From Leptolyngbyaceae cyanobacterium C42_A2020_001 (GTDB lineage Bacteria; Cyanobacteriota; Cyanobacteriia; Leptolyngbyales; Leptolyngbyaceae), in assembly GCA_015272515.1 (NCBI GenBank), contig JACYLN010000130.1, positions 1-64,000 of the forward strand: 64,000 nt of DNA. Reading direction: 5' to 3'. Each line of letters starts with the position of its first letter. Position 1 is the stretch's first letter. The notes under the pieces are model-generated. The model was not told where the DNA came from and did no database searches. It saw nothing but the letters and a program-made list of their open reading frames with translations. Of this stretch, positions 11,538-21,179 are shown one piece after another. A program made the translations under genes and the position numbers.

Positions 11538-12356
11538 TCAAACCAATAGTTTGTTCTGATTTGCTAAACACTCAGGCAACGGAAGCCGGAAAAGTTCACA
11601 AGCGTTCCGGGTTGTTGTTGCCGCCAATGTCTCCACAGAAAGATTGCGTAGATGGGCAACTTGTTCAGCAACATACTTAACGTAAGCTGGCTCATTGCGT
11701 TTTCCTCGCATTGGAACTGGAGCGAGAAACGGACAATCAGTTTCGATCAGCAAGCGATCGCCAGGCACGACCTGGGCAGACTCTTGAATTTGAGTTGCCT
11801 TCTTAAAGGTCACTGTGCCACTAAAACTAATGTAAAAACCAAGTTCCAAAAACCACTGGGTTTCCTCTGGTGTTCCTCCCCAACAATGCATCACTCCTTT
11901 GACACGCCCATTCCGATGGCAAAATTGCCGTAGTAAGTTTGCCATCGGAACCGCCGCATCTCGGCAGTGAACAATGACGGGTAAATCAAGTTGCTGGGCG
12001 ATCGCAAGCTGGGATTCAAACGCCTGCATCTGCTGATCCTGGTTGCTTGCCTTGAAAAAATCTAATCCAGTCTCTCCAATCGCTACAACCCGTTGATCAG
12101 ACTTGGCAAGGCACAGAATCTCTTCCGAAATAGTCGGGTGCCATTTTTCCTCAACATCGAGGGGATGCAACCCAACCGCAAAAAACAACTCTGGGAAGGA
12201 ATTAGCGATCGCTTGAATATGCTCAAACTCAGAAGGCTCAACACAAGAGTGAACCAGACGAACAATGCCAGCTTCTCTCCATCGTTGAGCAACTAATTCC
12301 AGATCTCCCTGGAAGGTTTCAAAATTTACATGAACGTGAGTATCAACAAGACACAT
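11538..12356 (-). CDS. TatD family metal-dependent hydrolase
   Basis: The 272-residue TIM-barrel hydrolase belongs to the TatD (YcfH) DNase family. Metal-binding motifs are visible: DTHVHVNF at the N-terminus, GETGLDFF near residue 95, VIVHCRDA and later [16 protein letters not shown]. coli TatD is a 3'-5' DNA/RNA exonuclease, but the physiological role in cyanobacteria is not settled. The gene is between rpsT and rpoB on the minus strand, a position conserved in many cyanobacteria. The ATG at 12356 is the start. Confidence 0.93.
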   Translation of the reverse strand: MCLVDTHVHVNFETFQGDLELVAQRWREAGIVRLVHSCVEPSEFEHIQAIANSFPELFFAVGLHPLDVEEKWHPTISEEILCLAKSDQRVVAIGETGLDFFKASNQDQQMQAFESQLAIAQQLDLPVIVHCRDAAVPMANLLRQFCHRNGRVKGVMHCWGGTPEETQWFLELGFYISFSGTVTFKKATQIQESAQVVPGDRLLIETDCPFLAPVPMRGKRNEPAYVKYVAEQVAHLRNLSVETLAATTTRNACELFRLPLPECLANQNKLLV

Positions 12357-12453
12357 AGAGGGCTACTGACCACCTCGTAACTTTCAACGCTCATCTCAAC
12401 GACAAGCCTTAAACCCTGGAGTCGCGCCCACCTAACTGTTTGGATGGCACTGT

Positions 12454-12759
12454 TTAGGAAGCAACTGCTTGAGATGACTCAGCCTTTTTTAAGGCTTTCA
12501 TCAATCTAGACTTCTTCCGAGCACCATTATTAGAATGCAAAGCTCCCCGCTTTACCGCTCTATCAATCTTGCTGTAAGCTGACGCAAGCCGCGTTTGCAC
12601 CTCTTGCATCGACTCTGGTGTTGGATTTGCTGCATAGCCATCAACAGCAGCAAAACACTTTTTCATCAACGTCTTGACCGCTGACTTATAGCTTTTATTA
12701 CGAAGGCGATTGCGCTCTGCAATTTCAACCCGTTTGAGGGCAGACTTAATGTTAGCCAC
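12454..12759 (-). CDS. rpsT: 30S ribosomal protein S20
   Basis: The 101-residue basic protein matches S20, which binds 16S rRNA in the body of the small subunit. It starts with [20 protein letters not shown], the family N-terminus, and has the C-terminal [19 protein letters not shown]. The start is a GTG at 12759 with AGGAT a few bases upstream; the open frame continues 16 more codons upstream, but those are not conserved. tatD follows after 97 bp. Confidence 0.96.
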   Translation of the reverse strand: MANIKSALKRVEIAERNRLRNKSYKSAVKTLMKKCFAAVDGYAANPTPESMQEVQTRLASAYSKIDRAVKRGALHSNNGARKKSRLMKALKKAESSQAVAS

Positions 12760-12984
12760 TGGAAATCCTGAAACTCTACCTATTGAAACTCTATCGGACA
12801 AAAGCATTTGATGCTAGATAAATTACTATAACACCTCTGTCAGTAGATAGCCCAATCCCTCGAAAATCCAGGTTAAGCTAGAGTAACGAGAGCGGGGCAG
12901 GATTTTCTCCGCGCTGTTTTGGAGTCCCCCAATTTCATCACTGTTCTCGACAGGGCAACCCATTAGATTGGCACTTCGATCTCC

Positions 12985-14295
12985 ATGTTGCGAATTATCA
13001 CTCAGCGGGCTGAGGCACGATCTGAACTGCGTCGTATCTGTGACCGCACCCATGACGACCAAGTCCTTCATAAGGAGGCGACTGTGCGGGAAGTGCTTCA
13101 GGCGGTGCAGCGCCAGGGGGATAGAGCAATTCTGCACTATACCTCAGAATTTGACCGTCACGATCTCAAGGCTGACGAGTTGCAGGTGAGCGGTTCAGAG
13201 CTTGATGCCGCTTATCAGCAAGTATCGAAAGAGCTTTTGGACGCGATTCGGCTTGCGTGTCGCCAAATTGAAACATTCCATCGCCAACGAATTCCCAAAA
13301 GTTGGGTGCACTTTGGCGATGATGAGATTGTGCTTGGTAAACGGTATCTGCCAGTTGATCGGGCAGGGATTTATGTACCGGGCGGACAGGCATCCTACCC
13401 CAGTACGGTATTAATGAATGCCATTCCGGCAAAGGTCGCGAAGGTTCCTCGGATTGTCATGGTGACACCACCGGGATCAGAGAAAGGCATTAACCCGGCT
13501 GTGCTGGTGGCTGCTCAAGAAGCAGGGATCGAAGAGATTTACAGGGTGGGTGGAGCGCAGGCGATCGCTGCACTTGCCTATGGTACTGAAACCATTCCTA
13601 AAGTGGATATGATTACAGGCCCCGGCAACATTTACGTCACCCTTGCGAAGAAGTTGGTGTTTGGAACGGTGGGAATTGATTCTCTCGCTGGACCCTCGGA
13701 AGTCCTGATTATTGCTGATAAAACTGCCAATCCTGTTTTTGTTGCAGCCGATATGCTGGCGCAGGCAGAGCACGACCAGATGGCATCTGCAATTTTGCTT
13801 ACGGATGATTCTGTACTTGCCCGAAAAGTGGTGGACGAGGTTGAACGACAATTAAGCGATCATCCCCGGCGACTCCTGACTGAGAAAGCGATCGCCCATT
13901 ATGGTTTAGTTGTGGTTGTCGAGTCCTTAGAAATCGCCGCAGAGCTTTCTAACGAGTTTGCCCCTGAACATTTGGAACTGGAAGTAGCTGATCCCTGGGC
14001 ATTACTGGAGCATATTCGTCATGCGGGAGCAATCTTCCTGGGTTGTTCAACTCCAGAAGCGGTTGGAGATTACCTGGCAGGCCCCAACCACACGCTGCCC
14101 ACATCTGGAGCAGCCCGTTATGCTTCTCCGCTGGGAGTTGAAACATTCATGAAGCATTCCAGTCTGATCCAGTACTCTCCAACAGCATTACAAAAAGTTG
14201 CAGGGGCGATCGACTTATTGGCTACGGCTGAAGGTTTACCCTCTCACGCCGACTCAGTTCGTTTACGAGTTCGAGGTAGTCAGGAATTGCCGTAA
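12985..14295 (+). CDS. hisD: Histidinol dehydrogenase
   Basis: The 436-residue enzyme catalyses the last two NAD-dependent oxidations of histidine biosynthesis, from histidinol to histidine. Catalytic and zinc residues are visible in [22 protein letters not shown] (the Glu-His pair) and [11 protein letters not shown]. The glycine-rich segment [16 protein letters not shown] is also typical. The ATG at 12985 lies about 225 bp from the divergent rpsT start. Its 3' end overlaps the opposite-strand gene at 14263 by 33 bp. No other his gene is nearby, as usual in cyanobacteria. Confidence 0.97.
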   Translation: MLRIITQRAEARSELRRICDRTHDDQVLHKEATVREVLQAVQRQGDRAILHYTSEFDRHDLKADELQVSGSELDAAYQQVSKELLDAIRLACRQIETFHRQRIPKSWVHFGDDEIVLGKRYLPVDRAGIYVPGGQASYPSTVLMNAIPAKVAKVPRIVMVTPPGSEKGINPAVLVAAQEAGIEEIYRVGGAQAIAALAYGTETIPKVDMITGPGNIYVTLAKKLVFGTVGIDSLAGPSEVLIIADKTANPVFVAADMLAQAEHDQMASAILLTDDSVLARKVVDEVERQLSDHPRRLLTEKAIAHYGLVVVVESLEIAAELSNEFAPEHLELEVADPWALLEHIRHAGAIFLGCSTPEAVGDYLAGPNHTLPTSGAARYASPLGVETFMKHSSLIQYSPTALQKVAGAIDLLATAEGLPSHADSVRLRVRGSQELP

Positions 14296-14649
14296 TCTAC
14301 TCAGGCTGAGCGTTTGTCCTAAACTAATTGGTAACAGAGCAACTCCCTCAAGTCGAGACTGAACCCATCCTTCACCCCAACGCCATTCATGGAATCCATC
14401 AATTCCATGACTTAGTAGCAAAAGGAGGGTATCAGCCTCCACGTACTCAACGCTGTGAACGATAGAGATAGGACCAATCCAGCTTGTGAATGACAAGCCA
14501 GGACGTAATTCTTCAGGCAATCCATTAGAGAGGCGCTGTGGAAAGAGCCACTTTCGTAGCTTATCTGTCTGAACTAAACTCTCCCGCAGAGCTTGTTCAG
14601 ACACCGCTATCTCAATCCGAATATTGCTTTGCTGAAACGTACCAAACAT
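14263..14649 (-). CDS. Conserved hypothetical protein
   Basis: The 128-residue protein has an alternating beta pattern with SFTSWIGPISIVHSVEYVEA and GIDGFHEWRWGEGWVQS, which could be an SRPBCC-like or similar beta-rich fold. I do not recognise a named family. No signal peptide or membrane segment is seen. It is followed by hisD on the opposite strand (33-bp overlap of 3' ends), and its start lies 66 bp from the 3' end of the STAS gene. Confidence 0.65.
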   Translation of the reverse strand: MFGTFQQSNIRIEIAVSEQALRESLVQTDKLRKWLFPQRLSNGLPEELRPGLSFTSWIGPISIVHSVEYVEADTLLLLLSHGIDGFHEWRWGEGWVQSRLEGVALLPISLGQTLSLSRLRQFLTTSNS

Positions 14650-14715
14650 AAAGCAAGGGTCTGCGACCAGAAAATCTACGCTTTCAGTATGACAGACCCA
14701 TCACTTAACTGCTGA

Positions 14716-15096
14716 TTAGCTGGCAATTCCGCGAGGAACCCCTTCTAACGCTTCTTCTTCTGTATCAAAAATTTCAAATACTGAGTCCATCATGGTCACT
14801 TCAAACACCAAGCGGGCTTCTGGATGAACATTACAAATTCGGAAACTTCCTCTTACCTTGTCGGCATCTCTCATGCCAGCAACAAGAGACGTAAGACCGG
14901 AACTATCAATGAAATTGACCTGACCCAAATTGACAACCACATGACGGCTAAGCTTGGAGATACACTCTTGTAGCTTGAGCCGGAACTGCCAGGCAGTCGT
15001 AATGTCTAAGCGCCCAGATGGAGTGAGGACAATGACTGTCGTACCATCTTGGGTCGTGTGAGTCTTCTGCTCCATGTGTATGGATTTCTGCTCCAT
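14716..15096 (-). CDS. STAS domain protein (anti-sigma factor antagonist type)
   Basis: The 126-residue protein is a single STAS domain of the SpoIIAA/RsbV kind. The phosphoacceptor region reads VNFIDSSGLTSLVAGM near residue 70, preceded by GRLDITTAWQFR. Such proteins bind partner-switching kinases when unphosphorylated. The N-terminus repeats MEQK twice (ATG at 15096 and ATG at 15075), so the start is uncertain. No cognate kinase or phosphatase is adjacent. It may act with distant partners. Confidence 0.88.
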   Translation of the reverse strand: MEQKSIHMEQKTHTTQDGTTVIVLTPSGRLDITTAWQFRLKLQECISKLSRHVVVNLGQVNFIDSSGLTSLVAGMRDADKVRGSFRICNVHPEARLVFEVTMMDSVFEIFDTEEEALEGVPRGIAS

Positions 15097-15384
15097 AGGG
15101 ATCGCCTACCCTCTCCTAAACGCTACGGATAACTGGGGTGATGTTGAACCAAGATCCACAACGAGCCTCAATCGCGCCAACCTGAGACAGGAAACTGCTC
15201 AACAAACGCTTTTGACTCCACCAAAGCTCTATATGATGAACTTCGATAAGCATGGCTTAGGGAACTTTGTTGCTGCAAACGATCAAGTGTTGCTCAGTTT
15301 AGTTTTGACACAAAATCTAAAATTGCAACAAATTAATGACTGATCTTACGCCTAACTTACCCTATACAGCCTAACTTAATTTCC

Positions 15385-16434
15385 TTAGGAAGTTTGAGTC
15401 CAATTTAGCCAATCTTGTGGTTTGAGGAAGGTTGTGTAGAGTTCGGCTTCAGGAGAGCCAGGGTCTGGCGTGTAATTGTACTCCCAACGTACCAGCGGCG
15501 GTAAAGACATCAGGATAGATTCTGTGCGCCCATTGGTTTGCAAGCCAAAAATGGTGCCTCGGTCGTATACCAGGTTGAATTCAACGTACCGACCTCGACG
15601 GTAAAGTTGAAAGTTGCGTTGGCGATCGCCATATTCAGTTGCACGTCGGCGCTCTGCGATTGGAACATAAGCTGGCAGGAATGCTTTACCACAATCATTC
15701 ACAAAGGCAAATAGATTTTCCCAAGTGCGTCCTTTTACATCGCCCACTGTTTGACTGTAACGAGCAGCAGGAGTATCAATTTGGGAACCGGGATAAGAAA
15801 CAGGATACAGCTTGCCCTGAGTATCTTGATAGTCGAAGAACAAACCTCCCACGCCTCGCGTTTCCTGCCGATGCTTCAGATAAAAGTATTCGTCGCACCA
15901 GAGTTTAAATGCTTGGTAGTAGTGGGGATTGTGAGCGTCGCAGGTTTGCTTGAGAGTACGGTGGAAGTGGATCACATCTTCTACAAATGGGTAGTAGGGA
16001 GTGAGGTCAATTCCACCTCCGAACCACCAGACGGATCCTGCCTCAAAATAACGGTAGTTGAGGTGTACCGTTGGAATGTAGGGGTTCCGAGGATGGAGTA
16101 CCATCGATGTACCTGTGGCATAAAACCCGTGACCTGCGGCTTCTGGTCGTTGCACCAGGATGGAAGGTGGAAGGTCTTTGCCCCATACCTCTGAAAAATT
16201 AACGCCGCCTTGTTCAAACACATCTCCCTCTCGCAGAACACGAGAGCGACCACCACCACCTTCCTCACGCTCCCAAGCATCTTCCCGAAACTTGCCAACT
16301 CCATCCAGTTGTTCCAGTCCTTCGCAGATGTGATCTTGCAGGCTCCGCATCAACTGGCTAACTCGCTGACGAGAGTCGCTGGGTGGAAATGCTTGGCTGG
16401 TGGTGGTTGTCTCAGATGTAGAAAACGCGGTCAT
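15385..16434 (-). CDS. hemF: Oxygen-dependent coproporphyrinogen III oxidase
   Basis: The 349-residue enzyme decarboxylates coproporphyrinogen III to protoporphyrinogen IX with O2, for heme and chlorophyll synthesis. Signature segments are seen: [20 protein letters not shown]-type residues, [14 protein letters not shown] and [20 protein letters not shown]. The start ATG at 16434 gives [13 protein letters not shown], a low-complexity N-terminus. It is transcribed alone; 288 bp separate its stop from the STAS gene and no clear terminator was found there. Confidence 0.97.
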   Translation of the reverse strand: MTAFSTSETTTTSQAFPPSDSRQRVSQLMRSLQDHICEGLEQLDGVGKFREDAWEREEGGGGRSRVLREGDVFEQGGVNFSEVWGKDLPPSILVQRPEAAGHGFYATGTSMVLHPRNPYIPTVHLNYRYFEAGSVWWFGGGIDLTPYYPFVEDVIHFHRTLKQTCDAHNPHYYQAFKLWCDEYFYLKHRQETRGVGGLFFDYQDTQGKLYPVSYPGSQIDTPAARYSQTVGDVKGRTWENLFAFVNDCGKAFLPAYVPIAERRRATEYGDRQRNFQLYRRGRYVEFNLVYDRGTIFGLQTNGRTESILMSLPPLVRWEYNYTPDPGSPEAELYTTFLKPQDWLNWTQTS

Positions 16435-16765
16435 AGTTTAAAAATCCAAGAATAAATCGACGAATGTTGTGCAGAAGATTGATAGTGGGCAAGTTGCAAC
16501 TAAGAGTTTGCGCCAAAAAGCAGCAACTACTTCCAACTCTCCATCTGAGCATAGTTAGGGACGGTAATGCTTGAAGAAATGTTTAGCAATCCGTAGAAAG
16601 GCGATCGCAAATCCAGATTTTCATGCCGAGGACTGGCATAAATCAGCAGCAGGCAACCTGAATCATGTAAGACATTAAGAGTTGATATACCTATCTAAAG
16701 AAGCAACGCGGTAATTGCCGAGGCGCATAAAATAAAGGTTTAAGGGTTTGGATGGTGATAAGCAC
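16435..16765. other. Divergent intergenic region, hemF / SRPBCC gene
   Basis: This 331-bp spacer must contain the promoters of two divergent genes. I saw one GCGATCGC-type site near 16601 but no convincing operator, riboswitch or small gene. Confidence 0.3.
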
Positions 16766-17287
16766 ATGGGGCGACTTGGGTTTCTGCCTGAATTCAACAA
16801 CTCTTCTAAAAGGCAATATCCCAACGATCAGTTTATTAGAACCTATCAGGCAGACAGTTCTGCCTCAGTCGATGACTTATGGAGAAAAATCACCGACTTA
16901 ACTGATCTCTCTTGGCATCCCATCCTTGCCAGCACCAATGTTCCTAGAGGTTTAGTAGTCAAGCCAGGGCTGATTTACCAGGGGTTCACCCGTATGATCC
17001 CGATTCCCATTCAGATTTTTGTCGAACGAGTCAGTCCTAGAGAACTCTTTAGTGTCCGGATCTTAGTGATGCCGGGGCTGGAAGAGAAGGTTACTTACCA
17101 GGTGCGATCGACGGTATGCGGCACTTGTGTTTCCTACTCTGTCACCCTACGAGGCTGGTTATCTCCTCTATTTTGGTCTTTAGTGCGTCCGTGTGCGGCA
17201 AAAGTCGTTCGTCAACTGGTTCAGTCCGTTGAACAGGCAGTATCCGGCAACCTTAAACCTCCCAAGCGAAGCTGTCTAGATCTGTAA
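16766..17287 (+). CDS. SRPBCC-like protein
   Basis: The 173-residue protein resembles polyketide cyclase/START-type (SRPBCC) proteins: an early VDDLWRKITDLTDLSWHP segment, the central strands, and a C-terminal amphipathic helix around VRQLVQSVEQAV. These bind hydrophobic ligands; no ligand can be named. An in-frame TTG at 16748 would add six residues, and the ATG at 16766 is taken. mrp follows 122 bp downstream on the same strand. Confidence 0.65.
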   Translation: MGRLGFLPEFNNSSKRQYPNDQFIRTYQADSSASVDDLWRKITDLTDLSWHPILASTNVPRGLVVKPGLIYQGFTRMIPIPIQIFVERVSPRELFSVRILVMPGLEEKVTYQVRSTVCGTCVSYSVTLRGWLSPLFWSLVRPCAAKVVRQLVQSVEQAVSGNLKPPKRSCLDL

Positions 17288-17409
17288 TAACGAGAATGAA
17301 TAGGTGCCATCAGCATCCGTTTTAGAGTTGGGTTCTCAACTGGTTCTAAGATTGAGATGGAAAGAAAGTCAACCGAGAAACCAACCCCAATTTCCCTTCA
17401 GAGTGACAA

Positions 17410-18480
17410 ATGCTCGATACCCTCAGTCCCAGTTCTGTGCTTGAAGTGCTCAAGCCTGTTCAAGATCCCGAACTTCGCAAGAGTTTAGTGGATCTGAATA
17501 TGATCCGAAACGTTGAAATTGATGGCGGCACTGTCCGCTTTACATTGGTCTTAACTACACCTGCCTGCCCTTTGCGCCAGTTTATTGTGGAAGATTGTGA
17601 GCGGGTGGTTAAAACTCTACCTGGCGTGGAAGCAGTAGTGGTGGATGTGACGGCTGAAACACCGCAGCAAAAAGCCTTACCCGATCGCCAGAGAATTGAC
17701 GGTGTGAAGAATATTCTGGCAATTTCCAGTGGCAAAGGCGGCGTAGGTAAAAGTACGATCGCCGTCAATGTAGCAGTCGCTTTGGCACAGGCAGGAGCCA
17801 GAGTAGGACTAATCGATGCGGATATTTACGGTCCAAACGCGCCCACCATGTTGGGATTGGAAGGGGCAAACGTTACCGTGCAGCAGGGGGCTGAAGGCGA
17901 GGTGCTCAAACCCGCGTTTAACCACGGAGTGAAGCTGGTATCGATGGGATTTTTGATTGACAAAGATCAACCCGTGATTTGGCGCGGTCCTATGCTAAAT
18001 GGCGTGATTCGACAATTTCTCTATCAGGTGCAGTGGGGCGATCTGGATTACCTAATTGTGGATATGCCGCCGGGAACCGGAGATGCCCAGTTGACAATGG
18101 CTCAAGCGGTGCCGATGGCGGGAGCGGTGATTGTGACCACGCCGCAAACGGTCGCTCTGCTAGATGCCCGTCGGGGATTGAAGATGTTTCAACAGTTGGG
18201 CGTTCCAGTGTTGGGGATTGTGGAGAACATGAGCTACTTTATCCCGCCCGATTTGCCAGATAAGCAGTATGACATTTTTGGCTCAGCTGGGGGAGAAAAA
18301 ACGGCTCAAGAACTGCAAGTCCCCTTGTTAGGCTGTATACCGTTAGAAATTCCGCTCCGAGAAGGGGGCGATCGCGGCTTGCCGATTGTGGTGGCAGAGC
18401 CAGAGTCGGCTTCGGCGAAGGCGTTAACGGCGATCGCTCAGCAAATTGCCGCAAAAGTTTCTATCGCAGCGTTGGCATAG
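17410..18480 (+). CDS. Mrp/NBP35 family P-loop ATPase (Fe-S cluster carrier type)
   Basis: The 356-residue protein has an N-terminal DUF59/MIP18 domain (about residues 5-85) and a deviant Walker A motif, ISSGKGGVGKSTIAVNVA, near residue 105. Further motifs are GLIDADIYGPN and VDMPPGTGDAQLT. The family carries and delivers iron-sulfur clusters. The usual CXXC near the C-terminus is not present: after ENMSYFIPPDLPDKQYDIFG no cysteine pair is seen. Only this local absence was checked. rodA follows in the same direction, 90 bp downstream. Confidence 0.93.
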   Translation: MLDTLSPSSVLEVLKPVQDPELRKSLVDLNMIRNVEIDGGTVRFTLVLTTPACPLRQFIVEDCERVVKTLPGVEAVVVDVTAETPQQKALPDRQRIDGVKNILAISSGKGGVGKSTIAVNVAVALAQAGARVGLIDADIYGPNAPTMLGLEGANVTVQQGAEGEVLKPAFNHGVKLVSMGFLIDKDQPVIWRGPMLNGVIRQFLYQVQWGDLDYLIVDMPPGTGDAQLTMAQAVPMAGAVIVTTPQTVALLDARRGLKMFQQLGVPVLGIVENMSYFIPPDLPDKQYDIFGSAGGEKTAQELQVPLLGCIPLEIPLREGGDRGLPIVVAEPESASAKALTAIAQQIAAKVSIAALA

Positions 18481-18569
18481 GGCGCAATTGTAAAGGTAAT
18501 GGGTCAGGAACGATAGAATAACCTCTAGTTGTTTGTGCCCAATCCTGACTCTTTCATCCCGACTGTCGA

Positions 18570-19826
18570 ATGCTTCAACGCTCCTTTCCCAAAATCTACT
18601 GGAAATCGATTCTGCAACCCTGGCAAAACATCGATTGGCTACTGTTGATCCTGCCAATTGGTTTAACTCTGTTAGGAGCTGTGATGATCCACAGCGTAGA
18701 GATGAACCAGGGTGGCGCAAACTGGGCTTTTCAACATTTGATCACGGCTGCAATTGGGCTGGTGCTGGCGCTGGCGCTTGCCCGTTGGCGTTATGAGTGG
18801 TTGCTGCACTGGCACTGGGTGATTTATGGACTCACCATTCTGCTGCTGATTGCCGTTAAATTTATTGGTACAGAAGGGTTGGGAGCGCAACGCTGGATTA
18901 CGATTCTCGGCTTTAACCTGCAACCCTCTGAGTTTGCCAAGTTGGGCGTGATTATTACGATTGCTGCTGTGCTCAGCGATCGTCCTGCTTCCACCATTCC
19001 CGCCGCCCTGAGAGCACTTGCCGTTGCAGCAGTTCCCTGGATCTTCGTCTTCCTGGAACCAAACCTCGGCACATCCCTTGTTTTCGGCGCGATCACGATG
19101 GGGATGCTTTATTGGGGCAATGCCAATCCGGGCTGGCTGTTGCTGCTGATTTCGCCCTTTGTTTCTGCGATTCTGTTCAACGTTTTCCTACCCGTTTGGT
19201 TTGCCTGGATTGTGGTAATTGCGGTAATTGCCTGGCGGAGTTTGCCCTGGTATCGCCTGGGAACGCTGGGAGCTGTGGTGATTAATTTGCTCTCCGGCGG
19301 GTTGGGGCACTTCCTTTGGGGGTTGCTTAAGGAATATCAAAAAAAGCGCCTGGTGATCTTCCTCAATCCAGATCAAGACCCGTTAGGGGGTGGCTATCAC
19401 CTGATTCAATCTCGCATTGGGATTGGGGCGGGAGGAGTGTGGGGACGAGGCCTACACCAGGGAACCCAAACCCAATTAAGCTTCATTCCGGAGCAGCACA
19501 CCGACTTTATTTTTGCAGCCATTGGAGAAGAACTGGGGTTTATCGGTTGCATGGTAGTGCTATTTGTTTTTTGGCTCCTTTGTCTGCGATTGGTCATTAT
19601 TGCTCAAAATGCCAAAGATAATTTTGGGTCTTTGATCGCGATCGGGGTTTTTTCGATGATTGTGTTTCAGGTGACGGTGAATGTGGGTATGACGATTGGC
19701 TTGTCTCCAGTCACCGGAATTCCCTTGCCTTACTTAAGTTATGGTAAATCGTCGCTGCTGATGAATTTTTTGGCGATCGGGGTTGTGGAATCTGTAGCAA
19801 ATTTTCGCCAGCGCCTGAAGTTTTAG
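18570..19826 (+). CDS. rodA: Peptidoglycan glycosyltransferase RodA
   Basis: The 418-residue integral membrane SEDS protein polymerises glycan strands for lateral wall growth. It has about ten hydrophobic segments. Signature stretches include GAQRWITILGFNLQPSEFAK, EEYQKKR-like KEYQKKRLVIFLNPDQDP, and IGEELGFIGC followed by the C-terminal GMTIGLSPVTGIPLPYLSYG. The length suits RodA rather than FtsW. The ATG at 18570 is used. The gene is downstream of mrp. Confidence 0.94.
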   Translation: MLQRSFPKIYWKSILQPWQNIDWLLLILPIGLTLLGAVMIHSVEMNQGGANWAFQHLITAAIGLVLALALARWRYEWLLHWHWVIYGLTILLLIAVKFIGTEGLGAQRWITILGFNLQPSEFAKLGVIITIAAVLSDRPASTIPAALRALAVAAVPWIFVFLEPNLGTSLVFGAITMGMLYWGNANPGWLLLLISPFVSAILFNVFLPVWFAWIVVIAVIAWRSLPWYRLGTLGAVVINLLSGGLGHFLWGLLKEYQKKRLVIFLNPDQDPLGGGYHLIQSRIGIGAGGVWGRGLHQGTQTQLSFIPEQHTDFIFAAIGEELGFIGCMVVLFVFWLLCLRLVIIAQNAKDNFGSLIAIGVFSMIVFQVTVNVGMTIGLSPVTGIPLPYLSYGKSSLLMNFLAIGVVESVANFRQRLKF

Positions 19827-19947
19827 GAATACTCATTGTTAAGAGATAGAGGCGCTATGGTTAAATGCACGCCCCTTAGAACCAGGAATCATTCAAAACG
19901 TAGAATTCAAAGCGGCAAAGCCTTACTGAAAAGCATTTTGAATTTTC

Positions 19948-19974
19948 AACTTTTCATTTTTAATTGGTTCTCAT
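19948..19974 (+). repeat. Dispersed AT-rich repeat, copy A
   Basis: The 27 bp here match 39001-39027 at 26 positions. A 14-bp piece (AACTTTTCATTTTT) recurs at 20333-20346. All copies lie in intergenic DNA. Confidence 0.6.
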
Positions 19975-20090
19975 CCCTTAGCAACCATAAAGGCTAGAAA
20001 ATGCAACCTGAAAGCAGCTTTTATTCTAAGTCCCTTCATTCTGAGGCGTTCAACCTGTAAGCTGGACTAGAGAATTTAAACAGTAAAGCC

Positions 20091-20288
20091 ATGATTCTGC
20101 CAGGTTCTGCCGTTCGTGTCATTAATCCCAGCGATACCTACTACCAGTTTCTAGGGTTGGTGCAGCGCGTTAGTGATGGTAAAGTTGCCGTTTTATTTGA
20201 AGGTGGAAACTGGGACAAACTGGTGACGTTTCGCCTGTCTGAGTTAGAAGAGGTCGATACCACGGCAGCTAAGAAAAAGGGCAAGTAG
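20091..20288 (+). CDS. ndhS: NAD(P)H-quinone oxidoreductase subunit S (NdhS)
   Basis: The 65-residue protein has the SH3-like core of Ndh[21 protein letters not shown], then [19 protein letters not shown] and RLSELE. In cyanobacteria NdhS is the ferredoxin-contacting subunit of the NDH-1 complex, used for cyclic electron flow and respiration. The C-terminus is lysine-rich (KKKGK). It stands alone, with 264 bp upstream and 160 bp downstream; no terminator was recognised. Confidence 0.9.
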   Translation: MILPGSAVRVINPSDTYYQFLGLVQRVSDGKVAVLFEGGNWDKLVTFRLSELEEVDTTAAKKKGK

Positions 20289-20448
20289 GTCAATAACCTG
20301 TCCCCATCCAAATCTGTAGGGTTTTCCAAAGAAACTTTTCATTTTTGAGTTGGACGTGGTTGTTGGGTTACGAGTTTTGGGGTTTTGAGTAGATAATCAG
20401 AACAAATGAATTAAGTTAACTCAAGACTCCTTCTCGAAACTAAATCGT

Positions 20449-21123
20449 ATGCGTCTTCCTCTTCCTCAATTTGCTGCCAAAAATCGCCATCCCGATCACA
20501 TTGCAGAGGTGGTTGAGACGGCAACGACAGAATTTTTGGCCCAGTGCCTGGATGTGGAAGAGTTAAGCTTTTCGACGATGCCACCTTTTGGTAGCTGGGT
20601 GAAGTCGATGGAAGAGGAGGCGGGCAATCTGGTTTATGCCGTGGTTTACTATGCCTCGACCAGCCCGATCGACTCGGTGCATCGCGCTCGTGCTTTGGGG
20701 TTGTCGCTTCAGGAATTGAGGGAGCAGCAACCTCAGATTTTTGCCATGTTGAAAACGGAATTTCGAGCGGCGATCGTGGGATTTCAACCCAGCGATGCTG
20801 CGTCTGCTGCGTTTACTGCAACCAATGGCACGATCTATCAGCATTTACCGCCGCGTCCACCGCAGCTTCATCAGGCGGTGTTTGCTTGTGAGCCAAAGGA
20901 AGTGGTGCAGTTTACCGAGAAATTAGATTTTTTGCGATCGCTCCTACAGATGAGTGCTGTTCCAGTAGATGCTCTGATTGCGGCAACTCTCCGGGAAATA
21001 TATCGGCTACGGCAAGCCGACCGAGAATGGTTAGTGCAGGCAGGCAGAACATTAGGTGTTTTGCTGAAGGATGACTATGATCGTTTGCGTGCCATTTTGA
21101 ACCAAATCCACTTCCAGGGATAG
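20449..21123 (+). CDS. HAS-barrel-like conserved cyanobacterial protein
   Basis: The 224-residue protein resembles cyanobacterial proteins annotated as HAS-barrel domain proteins. Recognised segments are MRLPLPQFAAKNRHPDHIAE, EFLAQCLDVEELSF, MPPFGSWVKS and RARALGLSLQELREQQPQI. The N-terminal half would be the barrel and the C-terminal half is helical. The HAS barrel is otherwise known at the N-terminus of HerA-type ATPases, but no ATPase is present here. No function is established. Confidence 0.7.
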   Translation: MRLPLPQFAAKNRHPDHIAEVVETATTEFLAQCLDVEELSFSTMPPFGSWVKSMEEEAGNLVYAVVYYASTSPIDSVHRARALGLSLQELREQQPQIFAMLKTEFRAAIVGFQPSDAASAAFTATNGTIYQHLPPRPPQLHQAVFACEPKEVVQFTEKLDFLRSLLQMSAVPVDALIAATLREIYRLRQADREWLVQAGRTLGVLLKDDYDRLRAILNQIHFQG

Positions 21124-21179
21124 ATTCTCTTTCAAAAGATTTCAAGTTTCTCTAGATAGAAGTGCGTTTATGGCTGGTT

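Noticed and set aside
12826-13137. 103-codon minus-strand frame by the hisD start
   Set aside because: It overlaps the conserved hisD N-terminus and resembles no family.
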